Shown here piece after piece: positions 1 through 9,800 of a DNA stretch of 64,000 nt. The stretch covers positions 20,638 through 84,637 of the forward strand of contig JASLWR010000007.1 in assembly GCA_030740765.1 (NCBI GenBank), written 5' to 3'. How positions within the stretch are numbered: position 1 is the stretch's first letter; each line of letters begins with the position of its first letter. Origin of the DNA: Thermoplasmatota archaeon. GTDB lineage: Archaea > Thermoplasmatota > Penumbrarchaeia > JASLWR01. A program made the position numbers and the translations under genes. Below the pieces are notes generated by a model, which worked only from the letters and a program-made list of their open reading frames with translations, was not told where the DNA came from and searched no databases.

Positions 1-2086
1 CACCCCGCCTAGCAGCGTCCAACAGGGAATCGAGATACTTGTTTGAGATATATTTAGAACCCTCTTTCCAGTAATCGTTCACGCTATGCTGCTGAACCCA
101 TATGGTTTTTTTTGCTCCCTCTATCAGGGGAATTATCGCCTGGAAATCGCCAGTGTGATCTGGGCAGAGTACCGGGCTTACGGAGATATCCCCGGTGAAT
201 TCCTGGTTTTTGAAAACTTTTTCGTATTTCCCATCTGTTGGTTTCTGGCTTTTGGGATCGAAAGCGGCAGAGGGGCCACCGTAGGTGTCATGCCCGGGGG
301 TGAATGGGAACGAATCCGGGCTTGTGGGTGAAAAATCGTATGAAAAGACCTTCCCGAAGTATTCCCCCACCTCTGCCGAATCCACAACGACGCACCATCC
401 CCTGTTCCCCTTGGTACCGTAATAGGGTATGGCGATCTCCCGGAAGTTCTCTGAAGTGATGAACGTTTTATTGCCGTCTACCACCATGAACTTTGAGTGA
501 ACATTGGTGAACCTCTCCGATATCCCGGCGTCGGAGTCCGTGATGATATATCGTACCTCACCACCTTTTTCGGTAATAAGTTCCATGATGTATTTTTCCA
601 TATCGGGAACGCCACCAACAGGAGCACCCTCCAGAAGAATCTTGATCTCAACATTTCTTTCCAGCGCCGCCATTAGTTTCTCAGCTATCTTGAAATTATC
701 AAGAATATATACCTCTATTTGGATTCTCTCAGTTGCGTTTTCTATCAGCCCGGCCAACAGCCAAAAGCTGGAATCCGGCGAAACACCGCAAGTGACGGAA
801 TCGATGTTCTGGAAAGTTTCATAGTCGAATTCCTTAAGATCGATATCAGTGTTTATCTCCCCGCTTATGGTCCAGTCCGCCTTTGAATCCGTGTCATTAA
901 ACTCAGATCGAACAAGCTCGTTATTAGTGCCCATAACCGAGACATTCACGCAATCCTCGCTGGTATTTCCGTTCCAGACTTTTCTGGAAATTAAAAACTC
1001 GAGGTCGGATATTTCACCGGAACTGAGCTTTCCGTCAGTGCACCAAGCTACAGCGTCCAGAACGGCGAGTCCATTGAACAGCACTGCTGCATCCGTGGTA
1101 CCCGTAGGGGAATTCTTCTGATCGGTAAATAGTTCCCTGACACCGTTCTGGTTGAAATCACCGGTGGCGTCCGTCTCATTGGTCCCAGTTCCGAAAATTA
1201 GCTTGAGTTCATCATCCTGGGCGAGGGTAACGGGCTCCGTGGCGAGAAAGACTGGCGCGCGATCAAGATCGGAGATGGATAGACAAGAAACATCGCCACC
1301 TCCCCTGACCACCTTTATTGTGAATGCTTTGGGGGATCCGGAAATGTATGCCCCGATCAGGATTACCTCTCCGGTGAAATTGAAAAACTTATTTGAGGCC
1401 CCTGGAGAACTATTTGTCTCCACGTACCAATCGCTGGCATTATCGGAGTCGTCCTTGCCCTCCTTTCTCGCTAAGCTTATCCCCTTGTCGATATCAGCCG
1501 AGTAAACCATGTCGGATGCAGAGTTCGAAGGCCACATACCAAGGTCCACCAGATTCTGGGCGTCAGTAGCTTCGCTTGCGGTGATATCCCCCTTGCTCCA
1601 GCATACTGCGTCCACCATCACTGAATAATCGAGAGCAGTATAGAGGGCCGCCTGTTCGTGGGTTCTCGAGAGCTCAGATCCGCCAATGTACATGTCGACA
1701 TATCCATTACCATTGCTATCTCCCGTTATATCGGTTTCGTCAGCTACGCTGCCGTTGTAATGGACAACCAGGCGTTCTCCGGCGTTCACCGTAACGGTGG
1801 AATTCGCAAAGCTCTCATCATCGTCGAGGCTGTCGAAGCTTGAGAGCACGTAGGGCGAGATATCCCCGCTGCCCTCCACAACAAGAAGTTCGATCCAATC
1901 CTCCCCCTGGAAACCGCTCCCATGCGGGGCAAGTTCGCTGATAACTACTTCCAAACCCGATCTTGTTTCAATATTGTCCGAATATCCAGTCAGTGGTAGC
2001 GATATTATTCCAGGGATGATCAACGATACGACGATGGCCAAAGCTGTGAAACCCTTTGCATTAATATAATTCCCTTTAGTGACCAT
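1..2086 (-). CDS. Secreted lamin-tail / phospholipase D-like protein (3' end outside window)
   Basis: This frame is absent from the ORF track because it has no stop inside the window; translating the minus strand from the ATG at 2086 gives about 695 open codons. The N-terminus has a hydrophobic export signal (residues ~13-30). Two lamin-tail-like segments follow (ISELAPHG near 45-200, a second near 230-400). A phospholipase D half starts near residue 440 and carries the HKD motif HSKFMVVD near 530. A second half is starting where the window ends. Family knowledge: PLD-fold enzymes are phosphodiesterases (nucleases or phospholipases), and lamin-tail domains often accompany secreted nucleases. 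A GGGGGT Shine-Dalgarno overlaps the end of the upstream gene, so it is probably the last gene of the 6797-to-1 operon. The substrate is not decided by the sequence. Confidence 0.85.
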   Translation of the reverse strand, partial: MVTKGNYINAKGFTALAIVVSLIIPGIISLPLTGYSDNIETRSGLEVVISELAPHGSGFQGEDWIELLVVEGSGDISPYVLSSFDSLDDDESFANSTVTVNAGERLVVHYNGSVADETDITGDSNGNGYVDMYIGGSELSRTHEQAALYTALDYSVMVDAVCWSKGDITASEATDAQNLVDLGMWPSNSASDMVYSADIDKGISLARKEGKDDSDNASDWYVETNSSPGASNKFFNFTGEVILIGAYISGSPKAFTIKVVRGGGDVSCLSISDLDRAPVFLATEPVTLAQDDELKLIFGTGTNETDATGDFNQNGVRELFTDQKNSPTGTTDAAVLFNGLAVLDAVAWCTDGKLSSGEISDLEFLISRKVWNGNTSEDCVNVSVMGTNNELVRSEFNDTDSKADWTISGEINTDIDLKEFDYETFQNIDSVTCGVSPDSSFWLLAGLIENATERIQIEVYILDNFKIAEKLMAALERNVEIKILLEGAPVGGVPDMEKYIMELITEKGGEVRYIITDSDAGISERFTNVHSKFMVVDGNKTFITSENFREIAIPYYGTKGNRGWCVVVDSAEVGEYFGKVFSYDFSPTSPDSFPFTPGHDTYGGPSAAFDPKSQKPTDGKYEKVFKNQEFTGDISVSPVLCPDHTGDFQAIIPLIEGAKKTIWVQQHSVNDYWKEGSKYISNKYLDSLLDAARRG

Positions 2087-2089
2087 TTA

Positions 2090-3178
2090 CTACCCCCTTA
2101 CCACATCGCTTATCTCCGCCAGTGATTCTAGGGCCTCCTTTTCCTCATCCGATAGTCTATCTTCCTTTACCGTCCTCGTGATGAATTTCTTCTTGTAAAA
2201 CTTTATTCCCAGTTTCAGAAGAACCATGGGTATCACCACGATGAGCATGAAATATTCGCCGAATCCTATGAAGTAATTGATCCCGTTGTAGTTGTCAATC
2301 CCCCACATCATGAAGGTATGGGTGTAGTTGAACGCGTTGAAATTGAATATTATTATGGCAATCGCGCCCCATACGAAGGAAATGTTGGAGAAGGGGTCCG
2401 CAGCGCTCGTCATCTTCAAACCTCTTGATCTCTTCTTGGTGAAGGGGTACAGGAGATTCGAGCCGAGATTGCCCATCTGGTCCGCGAGAACGTGCGACCA
2501 GAATGCCACGATTATTATGATGCACGCGAGAATTCCTTCGTAATCCAGGCCGTAGAACAGGAGTCCCAGAGGTGCAAAGAGGAACGCGGCGGTCAGCGAA
2601 TGCCATATCTTCCTGTGCCAGGGTATGAAATCTACTCTGACCTTGTCCCCCTCGGGGACGAATTCGTAATCGTTCCCGTGCCAAATATCGATATTCGTCG
2701 CAAGGTGGTATGTGTGGTTGATGTCGCTCTTGTATTTCGCTACCGCCATGGCCTTGTCACCTTTTGGGGCGGTATCCGGTTGTTCCGCCTGACCTGTTGT
2801 AACCAGCGGTCCGATCCTTGCAATAACTTCCTTACGATCAGTATCGAACTGCACAGAATACTGCCTCCAGAGATCCTGGGTCACTTTCATGGAATGAAGC
2901 TTTATTTTTACGGATTTCCCGGTCTGGGCCGCTTCGTCGATGGCTTTCACTATGGTATCGGCAACCACCCGGGGATTCAGCTCCTTGTGGCCTGGTGTAA
3001 CCTCGTAATCGTGTACAATCAGGTATCTTGCAAAACGGAAATCCATGAAATCCGGGAGTATACCGAAGATACCGCCCAGCAGAATTATCCAGGACTTGTC
3101 TATAAGGGTCATTTGAACTGCGTCAATGAAGAATGTCGCCACGGCCACGCCAACTATGTAATGTGTCAAACCTTTCAC
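2090..3178 (-). CDS. YdjM/DUF457-like membrane-bound hydrolase-like protein
   Basis: A 362-residue polytopic membrane protein. The ORF track starts it at 3340, inside the upstream gene; a GTG at 3178 overlaps that gene's TAG (TAGTG) and is preceded by GGGGTT, so I choose GTG. It opens with GLTHYIVG, has an early LPDFMDFRF segment, and later WHSLTAA and WSHVLADQMG within hydrophobic helices. That spacing of His and Asp in membrane helices resembles YdjM/LexA-regulated membrane metal-hydrolase-like proteins (DUF457). A soluble insert of about 120 residues sits between the first helices and the WHSLTAA segment. Activity in this family is poorly established. It sits between the TctA-like gene and the PLD gene in one transcription unit. 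Confidence 0.75.
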   Translation of the reverse strand: MKGLTHYIVGVAVATFFIDAVQMTLIDKSWIILLGGIFGILPDFMDFRFARYLIVHDYEVTPGHKELNPRVVADTIVKAIDEAAQTGKSVKIKLHSMKVTQDLWRQYSVQFDTDRKEVIARIGPLVTTGQAEQPDTAPKGDKAMAVAKYKSDINHTYHLATNIDIWHGNDYEFVPEGDKVRVDFIPWHRKIWHSLTAAFLFAPLGLLFYGLDYEGILACIIIIVAFWSHVLADQMGNLGSNLLYPFTKKRSRGLKMTSAADPFSNISFVWGAIAIIIFNFNAFNYTHTFMMWGIDNYNGINYFIGFGEYFMLIVVIPMVLLKLGIKFYKKKFITRTVKEDRLSDEEKEALESLAEISDVVRG

Positions 3179-4521
3179 TATATCAACCCCAGGAATTTTG
3201 CAACGGTGCCGCCTGCTCCCGACATATTCAGGAACATGGGGGTCAGGAGGACTGCGAGAAGGTTCATTCTCCGTGTTTGGAACAGTACGGGTAAGAGGCC
3301 CAATCCGGAAGCTACGGTAAGGACTATCAGACCCTGCCATGATGTGAACAGGGCCACGATTGCAATAAGCACAACGATACTGATCATTGATATTATCCTG
3401 AAATCGAGTTTTCTCAAGAATTTGCCTGCCAATCTTGACAAACCCAATATTAGTAAGAATGAGAAGAATGCAGCGAAACAGAGGGCGGAAACGACCATAT
3501 AGTAATCCGCCGAACTCTTGGGCGTGTAACCGAACAGGTCTATGAACATGGATACGCCGCCTCTCCTCAGATGTACGTCGGGGTGCAGCAGAAGCGTGGC
3601 CGCGCCAACGTAATAAACTATCCTGTTGACGTTCATTGACATGAGGAAATTCGTTTCACCCCCTTGGGCGGTGGCATGACCCGCCATATAACCGGCTGGG
3701 CCGGGGGTTACTCCCGGTGTAACAGCGCCGTACATGCCCCCTGCCGCACCTGATACGCCGCTCTGGATTATGTGGTGCGCCCTTATATGGACGCTTTTGG
3801 ACACGAACTGCGGAGGAATGTTTGTCTTTGATATAACATTGGTTATCATGGAGGGGATTGCAAAGAGACCAATGAAGATAGGCGCAAGACTCTGGAAAGC
3901 GTTGGATGCCGGGATGAGCGGTTTATTGAAGTTGATTATACCAAGGATGGAGGCCAGAAAGAACACAAGATAACCCCACGTCAGCGTGGACCACCCGTCC
4001 CTCATCCGCTGCCATTTGGTCTGCCCTTGACCGAAGTCCTTCGGCCATTCGGACATGAGGATGAAGCAGATAACTATGCCGGTAAGGAAGAACATGGCGT
4101 CCTTGAACACATCATAGAATATTTTAATGATGAATCCTCCCAGCGGGAGACCCACTACAACTATGAGAACCCCAACAAGCGAGCCCACAGCCCCCAGCAC
4201 GGCGGCGGCATGGCCCTTTCCTTTCATCATGTACTTCTGGGAAGGCATCATAAAGAACATGGTGGAGTCGTCGGGCGCCTGAAAATACAGAGTACTGATG
4301 GATGAAAAGGTCATAATATAGCCTAACATCAATCCCACAATGATTGAAGCTAGAAAGATCGGGTTGATGGCCTCCACTGTAGCCATGGAAAATATCATCA
4401 TGAATCCGAGAAGGTTGTAAACGTGCATGCCCGGAAATATCATTGTGATAAGACCTCCTGCAACGGCAGCGATAGTGGTTATAGCGATTGTGATAAGCAT
4501 AAGGTCAATAGATATCTGCAC
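3178..4521 (-). CDS. TctA/COG1784-like polytopic membrane permease
   Basis: A 447-residue, very hydrophobic protein with about ten or more membrane spans. The N-terminal FPGMHVYN segment and the long glycine-rich stretch near residues 245-280 (VSGAAGGMYGAVTPGV) match the archaeal COG1784/TctA-like family. The start is GTG directly after the upstream stop (TAAGTG) with GGAGGTG six bases before, which supports translational coupling. Classical TctA is the large membrane subunit of tripartite tricarboxylate transporters; no TctB or TctC partner is seen here, so the archaeal family may work alone and its substrate is unknown. Its placement between OB-fold anchors and a secreted PLD protein may point to uptake of a breakdown product, which is inference only. 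Confidence 0.8.
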   Translation of the reverse strand: MQISIDLMLITIAITTIAAVAGGLITMIFPGMHVYNLLGFMMIFSMATVEAINPIFLASIIVGLMLGYIMTFSSISTLYFQAPDDSTMFFMMPSQKYMMKGKGHAAAVLGAVGSLVGVLIVVVGLPLGGFIIKIFYDVFKDAMFFLTGIVICFILMSEWPKDFGQGQTKWQRMRDGWSTLTWGYLVFFLASILGIINFNKPLIPASNAFQSLAPIFIGLFAIPSMITNVISKTNIPPQFVSKSVHIRAHHIIQSGVSGAAGGMYGAVTPGVTPGPAGYMAGHATAQGGETNFLMSMNVNRIVYYVGAATLLLHPDVHLRRGGVSMFIDLFGYTPKSSADYYMVVSALCFAAFFSFLLILGLSRLAGKFLRKLDFRIISMISIVVLIAIVALFTSWQGLIVLTVASGLGLLPVLFQTRRMNLLAVLLTPMFLNMSGAGGTVAKFLGLI

Positions 4522-5844
4522 TTAAACCACCTCCCTGATGTAATGGTAATCCTTTGAAATCTTTATTTCCCAAGTTGTTCCGAAAACTATGAACTGACCT
4601 TCCACTTCCACGGAGGTCCCCAAAGCAAAATCATCCAGCTTATCATAACTATATACTAATAATTCATCCTGGCCGCCCGGGTCCTTTATTTTTAAATCCG
4701 ATCCGTTCTTCGATATCCTGACGTTTTCCAGGTGAATTGAGGCTCCTTCGAACATGTTCTTGTTCGCCAGGAGCATGTCTACACCGAAATTCTCTCCTTC
4801 TTTGATAATTTCCAGACACTTTTTATCACCGCTGGTGGTCTTCACCTTGTACTTGTCTCCGAGATAGGTAGGGATAAGCTCCCATTTATCATATTCCGGG
4901 CCGTAAGAACTGGTATAATAAATCAATGCTCCCCTGATGGTCACCTCCGATAGAGGTTTGAGATTGATGATCGGATCCTCCTCGGAATAAAGTTCGATCC
5001 CGGAAAGCTCTACTAAGCTCTTGGGTATGTAGACCAGCAATTTGTCGTTAGTATCGGGATCCTTCAGATTGAATTGGTAGGCTGTGGAGTAATTTGTCAA
5101 TCCCGAGGCAACGATACCCGTTACCCGTACTTTCTTTCCGAGCTCAAAGGCGTCTTGCTTTTGTCCGTCCACCTGGGAAACGGATAACTTATCGTGGTTG
5201 GGTCGCTCAATCTGGAGGTTATCCTCGTACATCACTTCAACCCGTTTGAACGCATCTTCCTTCCCCATAATTTCCGTATCCCTTTCCAGATATAGTTTCA
5301 GACCTTCTTCTGATATTGTAATATTCTCCCAATCTCCAGAGGATACAGACTCGATGAAGAGAACCCGCCCAGTGACCTCGATGGTATCGCCAACAGATGG
5401 TATTTTTCCATTTTCTATCAGTTCTTCGGTTACCCTGCTGTTGCAGAGAACCTGGATTATTCCAGTGGTGTCGTTAATGTCGAATTTCATTTCACCGTAT
5501 TCTTGGTAAGGATAAACGTCATAATCGGGGGCCTCCACCACCTTTCCCTTAAAGGTCAGGATGGAGAAATTGTCATTTGTATCCATATCCTCCACATTCG
5601 TGATTCCGCTTGGCCCGTATGCGGCTATCAGGAAGAATACAACGCCTATTACGACAAATATTAGCGAGCCCTTTACAAGAGTAGATTCTTTAACACGGTA
5701 GCTGAACTGGGCAGTACACTCGGGACAGACACGGCGTTCTTTATCCACGTGTTTGCCGCACGCGGGACACTGTTTCTTGCCTGCTACCAGCATTTCACCC
5801 TCCGAGCGGAACTTTTTTTCAAGTTCTCTAGCCTTCTCCTCCAT
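4522..5844 (-). CDS. Zinc-ribbon, single-TM, OB-fold membrane protein (paralogue 2)
   Basis: About 440 residues. A four-cysteine zinc ribbon (CPACGKH...CPEC, residues ~25-45) is followed by a membrane span (IFVVIGVVFFLIAA, ~62-78) and then extracytoplasmic domains. Segments such as FKGKVVEAPDY and GDTIEVTGRVLF look like OB-fold strands, and the pattern repeats at least twice more (VRVTGIVASG, VEVEGQFIVFG), so several OB-folds are likely. Positive charges before the span suggest the ribbon is inside and the OB-folds outside. The tracked start at 5847 is TTG; ATG 5844 overlaps the previous stop (TGATG) and has GGAGGTGG upstream. It is paralogous to its upstream neighbour. OB-folds of this type commonly bind nucleic acid, but ligand binding is not shown by the sequence. 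Confidence 0.8.
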   Translation of the reverse strand: MEEKARELEKKFRSEGEMLVAGKKQCPACGKHVDKERRVCPECTAQFSYRVKESTLVKGSLIFVVIGVVFFLIAAYGPSGITNVEDMDTNDNFSILTFKGKVVEAPDYDVYPYQEYGEMKFDINDTTGIIQVLCNSRVTEELIENGKIPSVGDTIEVTGRVLFIESVSSGDWENITISEEGLKLYLERDTEIMGKEDAFKRVEVMYEDNLQIERPNHDKLSVSQVDGQKQDAFELGKKVRVTGIVASGLTNYSTAYQFNLKDPDTNDKLLVYIPKSLVELSGIELYSEEDPIINLKPLSEVTIRGALIYYTSSYGPEYDKWELIPTYLGDKYKVKTTSGDKKCLEIIKEGENFGVDMLLANKNMFEGASIHLENVRISKNGSDLKIKDPGGQDELLVYSYDKLDDFALGTSVEVEGQFIVFGTTWEIKISKDYHYIREVV

Positions 5845-6797
5845 CAATCCACCTCCAGATGTACATCATCCAGTCTCTGTGGCACGATAACCCAGTTACC
5901 CTTCTCTCCCGTTGAAAAGTTAGGGGTATACTTGTCCCAGATGAGATGTCCGGTAACTGTAACCAGTTTTGGCTCAGGTCTGCCGTACATTATTGAATAT
6001 TCTCCATCCTCTACTTCTTCGTCATACCTGTAATAGGGGGAAAAGATCGATTGAGGAACGTGTATGATGGCATAGTTGTCGTTCTCGTCCTTGATCACGA
6101 GTTTCATATTGCCGACCTTGTCTTCGAAATCGATATTCAGGCTTTCTACTTGAATTCCACTTCCAACGTAGAGACCCGATACCTTTACCATCTTTCCGAA
6201 AGAATAAGCATTTTCATCAGGCTCCTCGTAAATGTCCGCGATGGTCACGGTAATATCAGGATCCGGTCTCTCGATTTCGAGAGCGGTCCAATCCTGTAGC
6301 ATAAGAGACATATCATAACCACGGAAATTGACAGGCCCCGAAATGGTTATTTTGTCACCTTTAACAGGTATCATCTTTTCCTTCACGAGATTTTTAGCCA
6401 CCTCCTGGTATGCCTTCACCTCCATTATACCAGTTCCATCATCGAAGCGGAAACTCAAGGTTCCGGGAAGTGTTTCTCCCTCGGCTCCGAATGAAATGTA
6501 GTAATGGGAATCTTCCACTACAGTACCATTGAACTCGAGGTAGGCATAATTCTGGCGCTTGGTAAGATCCTCTATATCCCACTTTTCCCGATCTTTCATG
6601 TTGGCCCATACAAGTAGGAAGGCGATACCCACAACGGCCACAACAACGCTGATGGCCTTGAAGGTCCTGATATCCAGGCGGTTCTTTACTTTCGTCCTGC
6701 AGTAAGGGCATACTTTGAACGGGCCCATGAACTGGCCGCAGTTCGGGCAGTTCAGGCCAGATTCGGTCTTGCTATAGACCTTTTTATTATCTTTCAT
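5844..6797 (-). CDS. Zinc-ribbon, single-TM, OB-fold membrane protein (paralogue 1)
   Basis: A 317-residue protein with the same plan as the next gene: N-terminal zinc ribbon (CPNCGQF...CPYC, residues ~17-35), basic stretch, one membrane helix (ISVVVAVVGIAFLLVWA, ~50-66), then OB-fold-like segments (LEFNGTVVED, GDKITISGPV, GKMVKVSGLYVG, LVTVTGHLIW). The basic residues just before the helix predict N-terminus inside and OB-folds outside. The ATG at 6797 has GGGGGAA upstream and is the first gene of the minus-strand operon; only an AT-rich spacer separates it from the end of the Q-rich gene at 6862. The function is unknown. Two tandem paralogues suggest a heteromeric surface assembly. Confidence 0.8.
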   Translation of the reverse strand: MKDNKKVYSKTESGLNCPNCGQFMGPFKVCPYCRTKVKNRLDIRTFKAISVVVAVVGIAFLLVWANMKDREKWDIEDLTKRQNYAYLEFNGTVVEDSHYYISFGAEGETLPGTLSFRFDDGTGIMEVKAYQEVAKNLVKEKMIPVKGDKITISGPVNFRGYDMSLMLQDWTALEIERPDPDITVTIADIYEEPDENAYSFGKMVKVSGLYVGSGIQVESLNIDFEDKVGNMKLVIKDENDNYAIIHVPQSIFSPYYRYDEEVEDGEYSIMYGRPEPKLVTVTGHLIWDKYTPNFSTGEKGNWVIVPQRLDDVHLEVD

Positions 6798-6861
6798 ATG
6801 TTTCCCCCAATTGACAATAAAAAAATATATCTATCATTTGATTCTATAGGAGTTGGAATTA

Positions 6862-9800
6862 TTATCGCTGCGCAGTCTGCAACTGCTGGAGCTGTTGGGT
6901 CAGTGGACCAAGCTGCTGTTGTACGGTTTGATACTGCTGCATTAGGGCCTGCTGCTGCCCCGGATCCCTGGCCTGCTGAAGCTGCTGCTGAATGGCGGCT
7001 CCCTGTTGCTGTAGGGTTTGGTATTGCTGGGCCACAGCGGCATATTGTGCCTGTGTATTGGCTGCGGGAGCTTGCGGGGGCTGCTGCTGGGCCGGCACTG
7101 GTGGTTGAGCTTGTGGTTGGGCTGGAGATGCCGGTGTTCCCGCTGCCTGTTGTTGTGCCGCCTCCGCTTGCTGCTTTAAAGCCATGGCCTGCTGATGAAG
7201 TGTCTGATACTGTGAACTGAGGACCTGCTGTTGGCCGGGGTCCTGTGTCTGTGAAAGTTGATTCTGGATTGCTGCCTGTTGTGCCTGTATTGCCTGCAGC
7301 TGCTGGAGTATCTGCCTCATTTTGGCCTCTGTCTCGGGGGATGGTGCCGCTACAGGGGTAGGAGGGGGTGTTTCATCAGGGGGAGGCGCAGTGGGTTGGG
7401 CCTGTGCCCCCTGATGCAAAGCAGCTGCCTGTACTTTCAGGGCTTCCATCTGTGTCTGTACCGATTGAAGCTGCTGTGTCAACGCCTGCTGCTGCGCAGG
7501 GTCCGCAGTCTGCCGCATCTGGTTCTGAATCGCCATCTGTTGTTGAGCCAGTACTTGGAGCTGCTGGAGTATCTGCCTTGCCTTTTCCTCAACGTTGGAA
7601 GGCGCCGCCGGTTCGGGCGTTGGAACCGCAGCCGCCTCTATGGGAGCCGCACCCTGTTGCTGGAGTAGTTGGGCCTGCTGCTGCAATGTTTGCTGCTGCT
7701 GCGATACGGTTTGGTACTGCTGGTTCAAGGTTTGCTGCATTTGGGGGTCCGCAGTCTGCCGCATCTGGTTCTGAATTGCCATTTTCTGTTGACCCAGGAC
7801 TTGAAGTTGTTGGAGGATCTGTGCCAGTTTTGCTTCCACCTCTGGAGAAACTGCTGATTTTGCCTCCGGGAGAGCTTTTTGCTGTGACTGTTGTTGAAGC
7901 CTTTGAGCTTCCTGCTGCAGAGCCTGTTGCTGTTGGGCAAGTACCTGGGCCTGTTGGTTCAATATCCTCTGCTGTCCGGGATCGGGATTTTGCCTGATCT
8001 GGTTCTGCACCGCAACTTGCTGTTGTTGGAGTACTCGGAGCTGTTGTAATATCTGCTGCAATCTCGCCTGCACTTCCGGTGACATCTGTGGTTGTTCCGG
8101 AGTTTTCTCTTCGGTATCCGCTTCTTCCTTGTCGAGAAACCCAAGACCGCCTACGCGTTTCTTATCTCGTTTCATGCCTTCTTTTAGCTGGTCCTTGATA
8201 TCGCTGGGTACGTCCATTACCTCTATCTTTTCGGCTTCTTCCGGTGGCGGGGCCGCTTCTTCCTCTTCATCCTCATCGGGAAGATGTTTTCTCAATCCTA
8301 TGATCAACTGCTGAATATCATCAAGCTGCTGTTCAAGTGCCTTCTGTCTGCGGCTGTCTGTAGTTGACCTCAATGAATCCAGAATGTCCATACGACGATT
8401 TTTCAGCAGCTCTATCTGTTCCCTGGCTTTCTTTGCCTCTTCTTTGAAGAGTGTTTTTTCTTCTTCCTTGTCGGGGTAAGCGCTTTTTATTCCCTCTGGT
8501 TCCTTTTTTTCATCCATATCCTCGATATTCTTCATGAAATCATCCAGCGATGGAGGGCCCCCGTACCTCTGAGGTTCCAGCGAGAAATCGTCTTCCAGTG
8601 ATTTCATGGAATACGGCCCGGTAAGCTCTTTTTCCTCTTCTTTTTCTTCTTCTTTCTGAACACCGTAACGGCTTGTTCCCATGGTGAAATCGTCCTCAGT
8701 TGAGAGGTCGGTATAGCGGCCTTGGGCCTTTCTCTCAAACTTCTCCTCGTCTTCATCCGCTTCCTCCTCCACTTCCTCCTTTTCTTCCTTTATATCAACA
8801 CCCATTTCCTTTTTCCGTTTTCTACGGATCTGTTCCAGGACGTCTAGATCATCGTCTTCCTCCTCATCCTCCTCGTAATAGTCATCATCATAATAATCCC
8901 CTCCACCCATGTTCTTTATAACAAAGATCACCACAATCAACACAATAACCAACACCACGACAAGTACAATATAGAAAACATCCACGCCTCCCTTTCCCCT
9001 GGGATCGGCTCCGATCTTCCCCCAACCTAAGGCCCCTTTATCTATATCAAAAGCCTTTTCTTCGAGGGTGATAGTATCCAAGACCATTGGGCTCTTCAAA
9101 CCGTTATCGTCACGGTACCATACATGAACGCTTTTCTCACCCAGTCCTTTTTCCAAGGTCCAGTTCTTCATTGTAACGTATTTTTCCCATATCGCCCCGG
9201 CCTTGGGACCCGTGGGATCATTGCTGATGATCATCTCGTGAACATCAGGGTAAGTGCCGCCAGCAGAAAGGATTAATTCTACATTTGGATCATCCGTGGT
9301 AAGGTTGTTGTTGTTTATGGCAATGGTCCCCCATGGAGCGTCCGAATTGACATTGACAAGGAACGGCTCGGAAAACTCGCTCCATTGTTCATGTTCGTCC
9401 TTTGTACGAACCCGCCAGTAATACGCTCCGTCATTAATGTTTTCCGCGAAGGTATGTGATTTCTTGACACTCGTAACGGTCTCCTCCCGTTCAATGGTTT
9501 CGAATGTATTGCTTTTGGCTATCTCTACCTCGAATGCCGTCTGTCCGTCACTATCATTTGGGTCATTGAATGTCCATTTAAAATTCACTTTTGGGTCATT
9601 GGTCCAGACGTTATTTGTAGGTGAACCAGGAAGGGGGCTCTCAACGACGTTCTTCAGTACTTTCAAATTGGACAGGGTGGGTGTTTGTGCCTGATTTTGA
9701 GTACTCAATGATATCTTGTATGAGAGTTCATTCACCGGTTCCTCGAAATCGATCCACTCGTTCAGATTAGCTTCCTTCCAGTTCGCTCCGTTCTCAGTAG

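Noticed and set aside
504-1505. Plus-strand ORFs in the first 2 kb (106, 90, 117 residues)
   Set aside because: They are Ser/Pro-rich shadows of the lamin-tail/PLD gene, which is open on the minus strand through the whole stretch.
2492-3502. 336-residue plus-strand ORF
   Set aside because: It is antisense to the YdjM-like and TctA-like genes, which have clear family features; its own translation looks like a shadow with no ribosome site.
7368-7997. 209-residue plus-strand ORF and neighbours 6798-7668
   Set aside because: Antisense of the Gln-codon-rich repeats (CAG/CAA read as CTG/TTG), which produce long open frames by composition.
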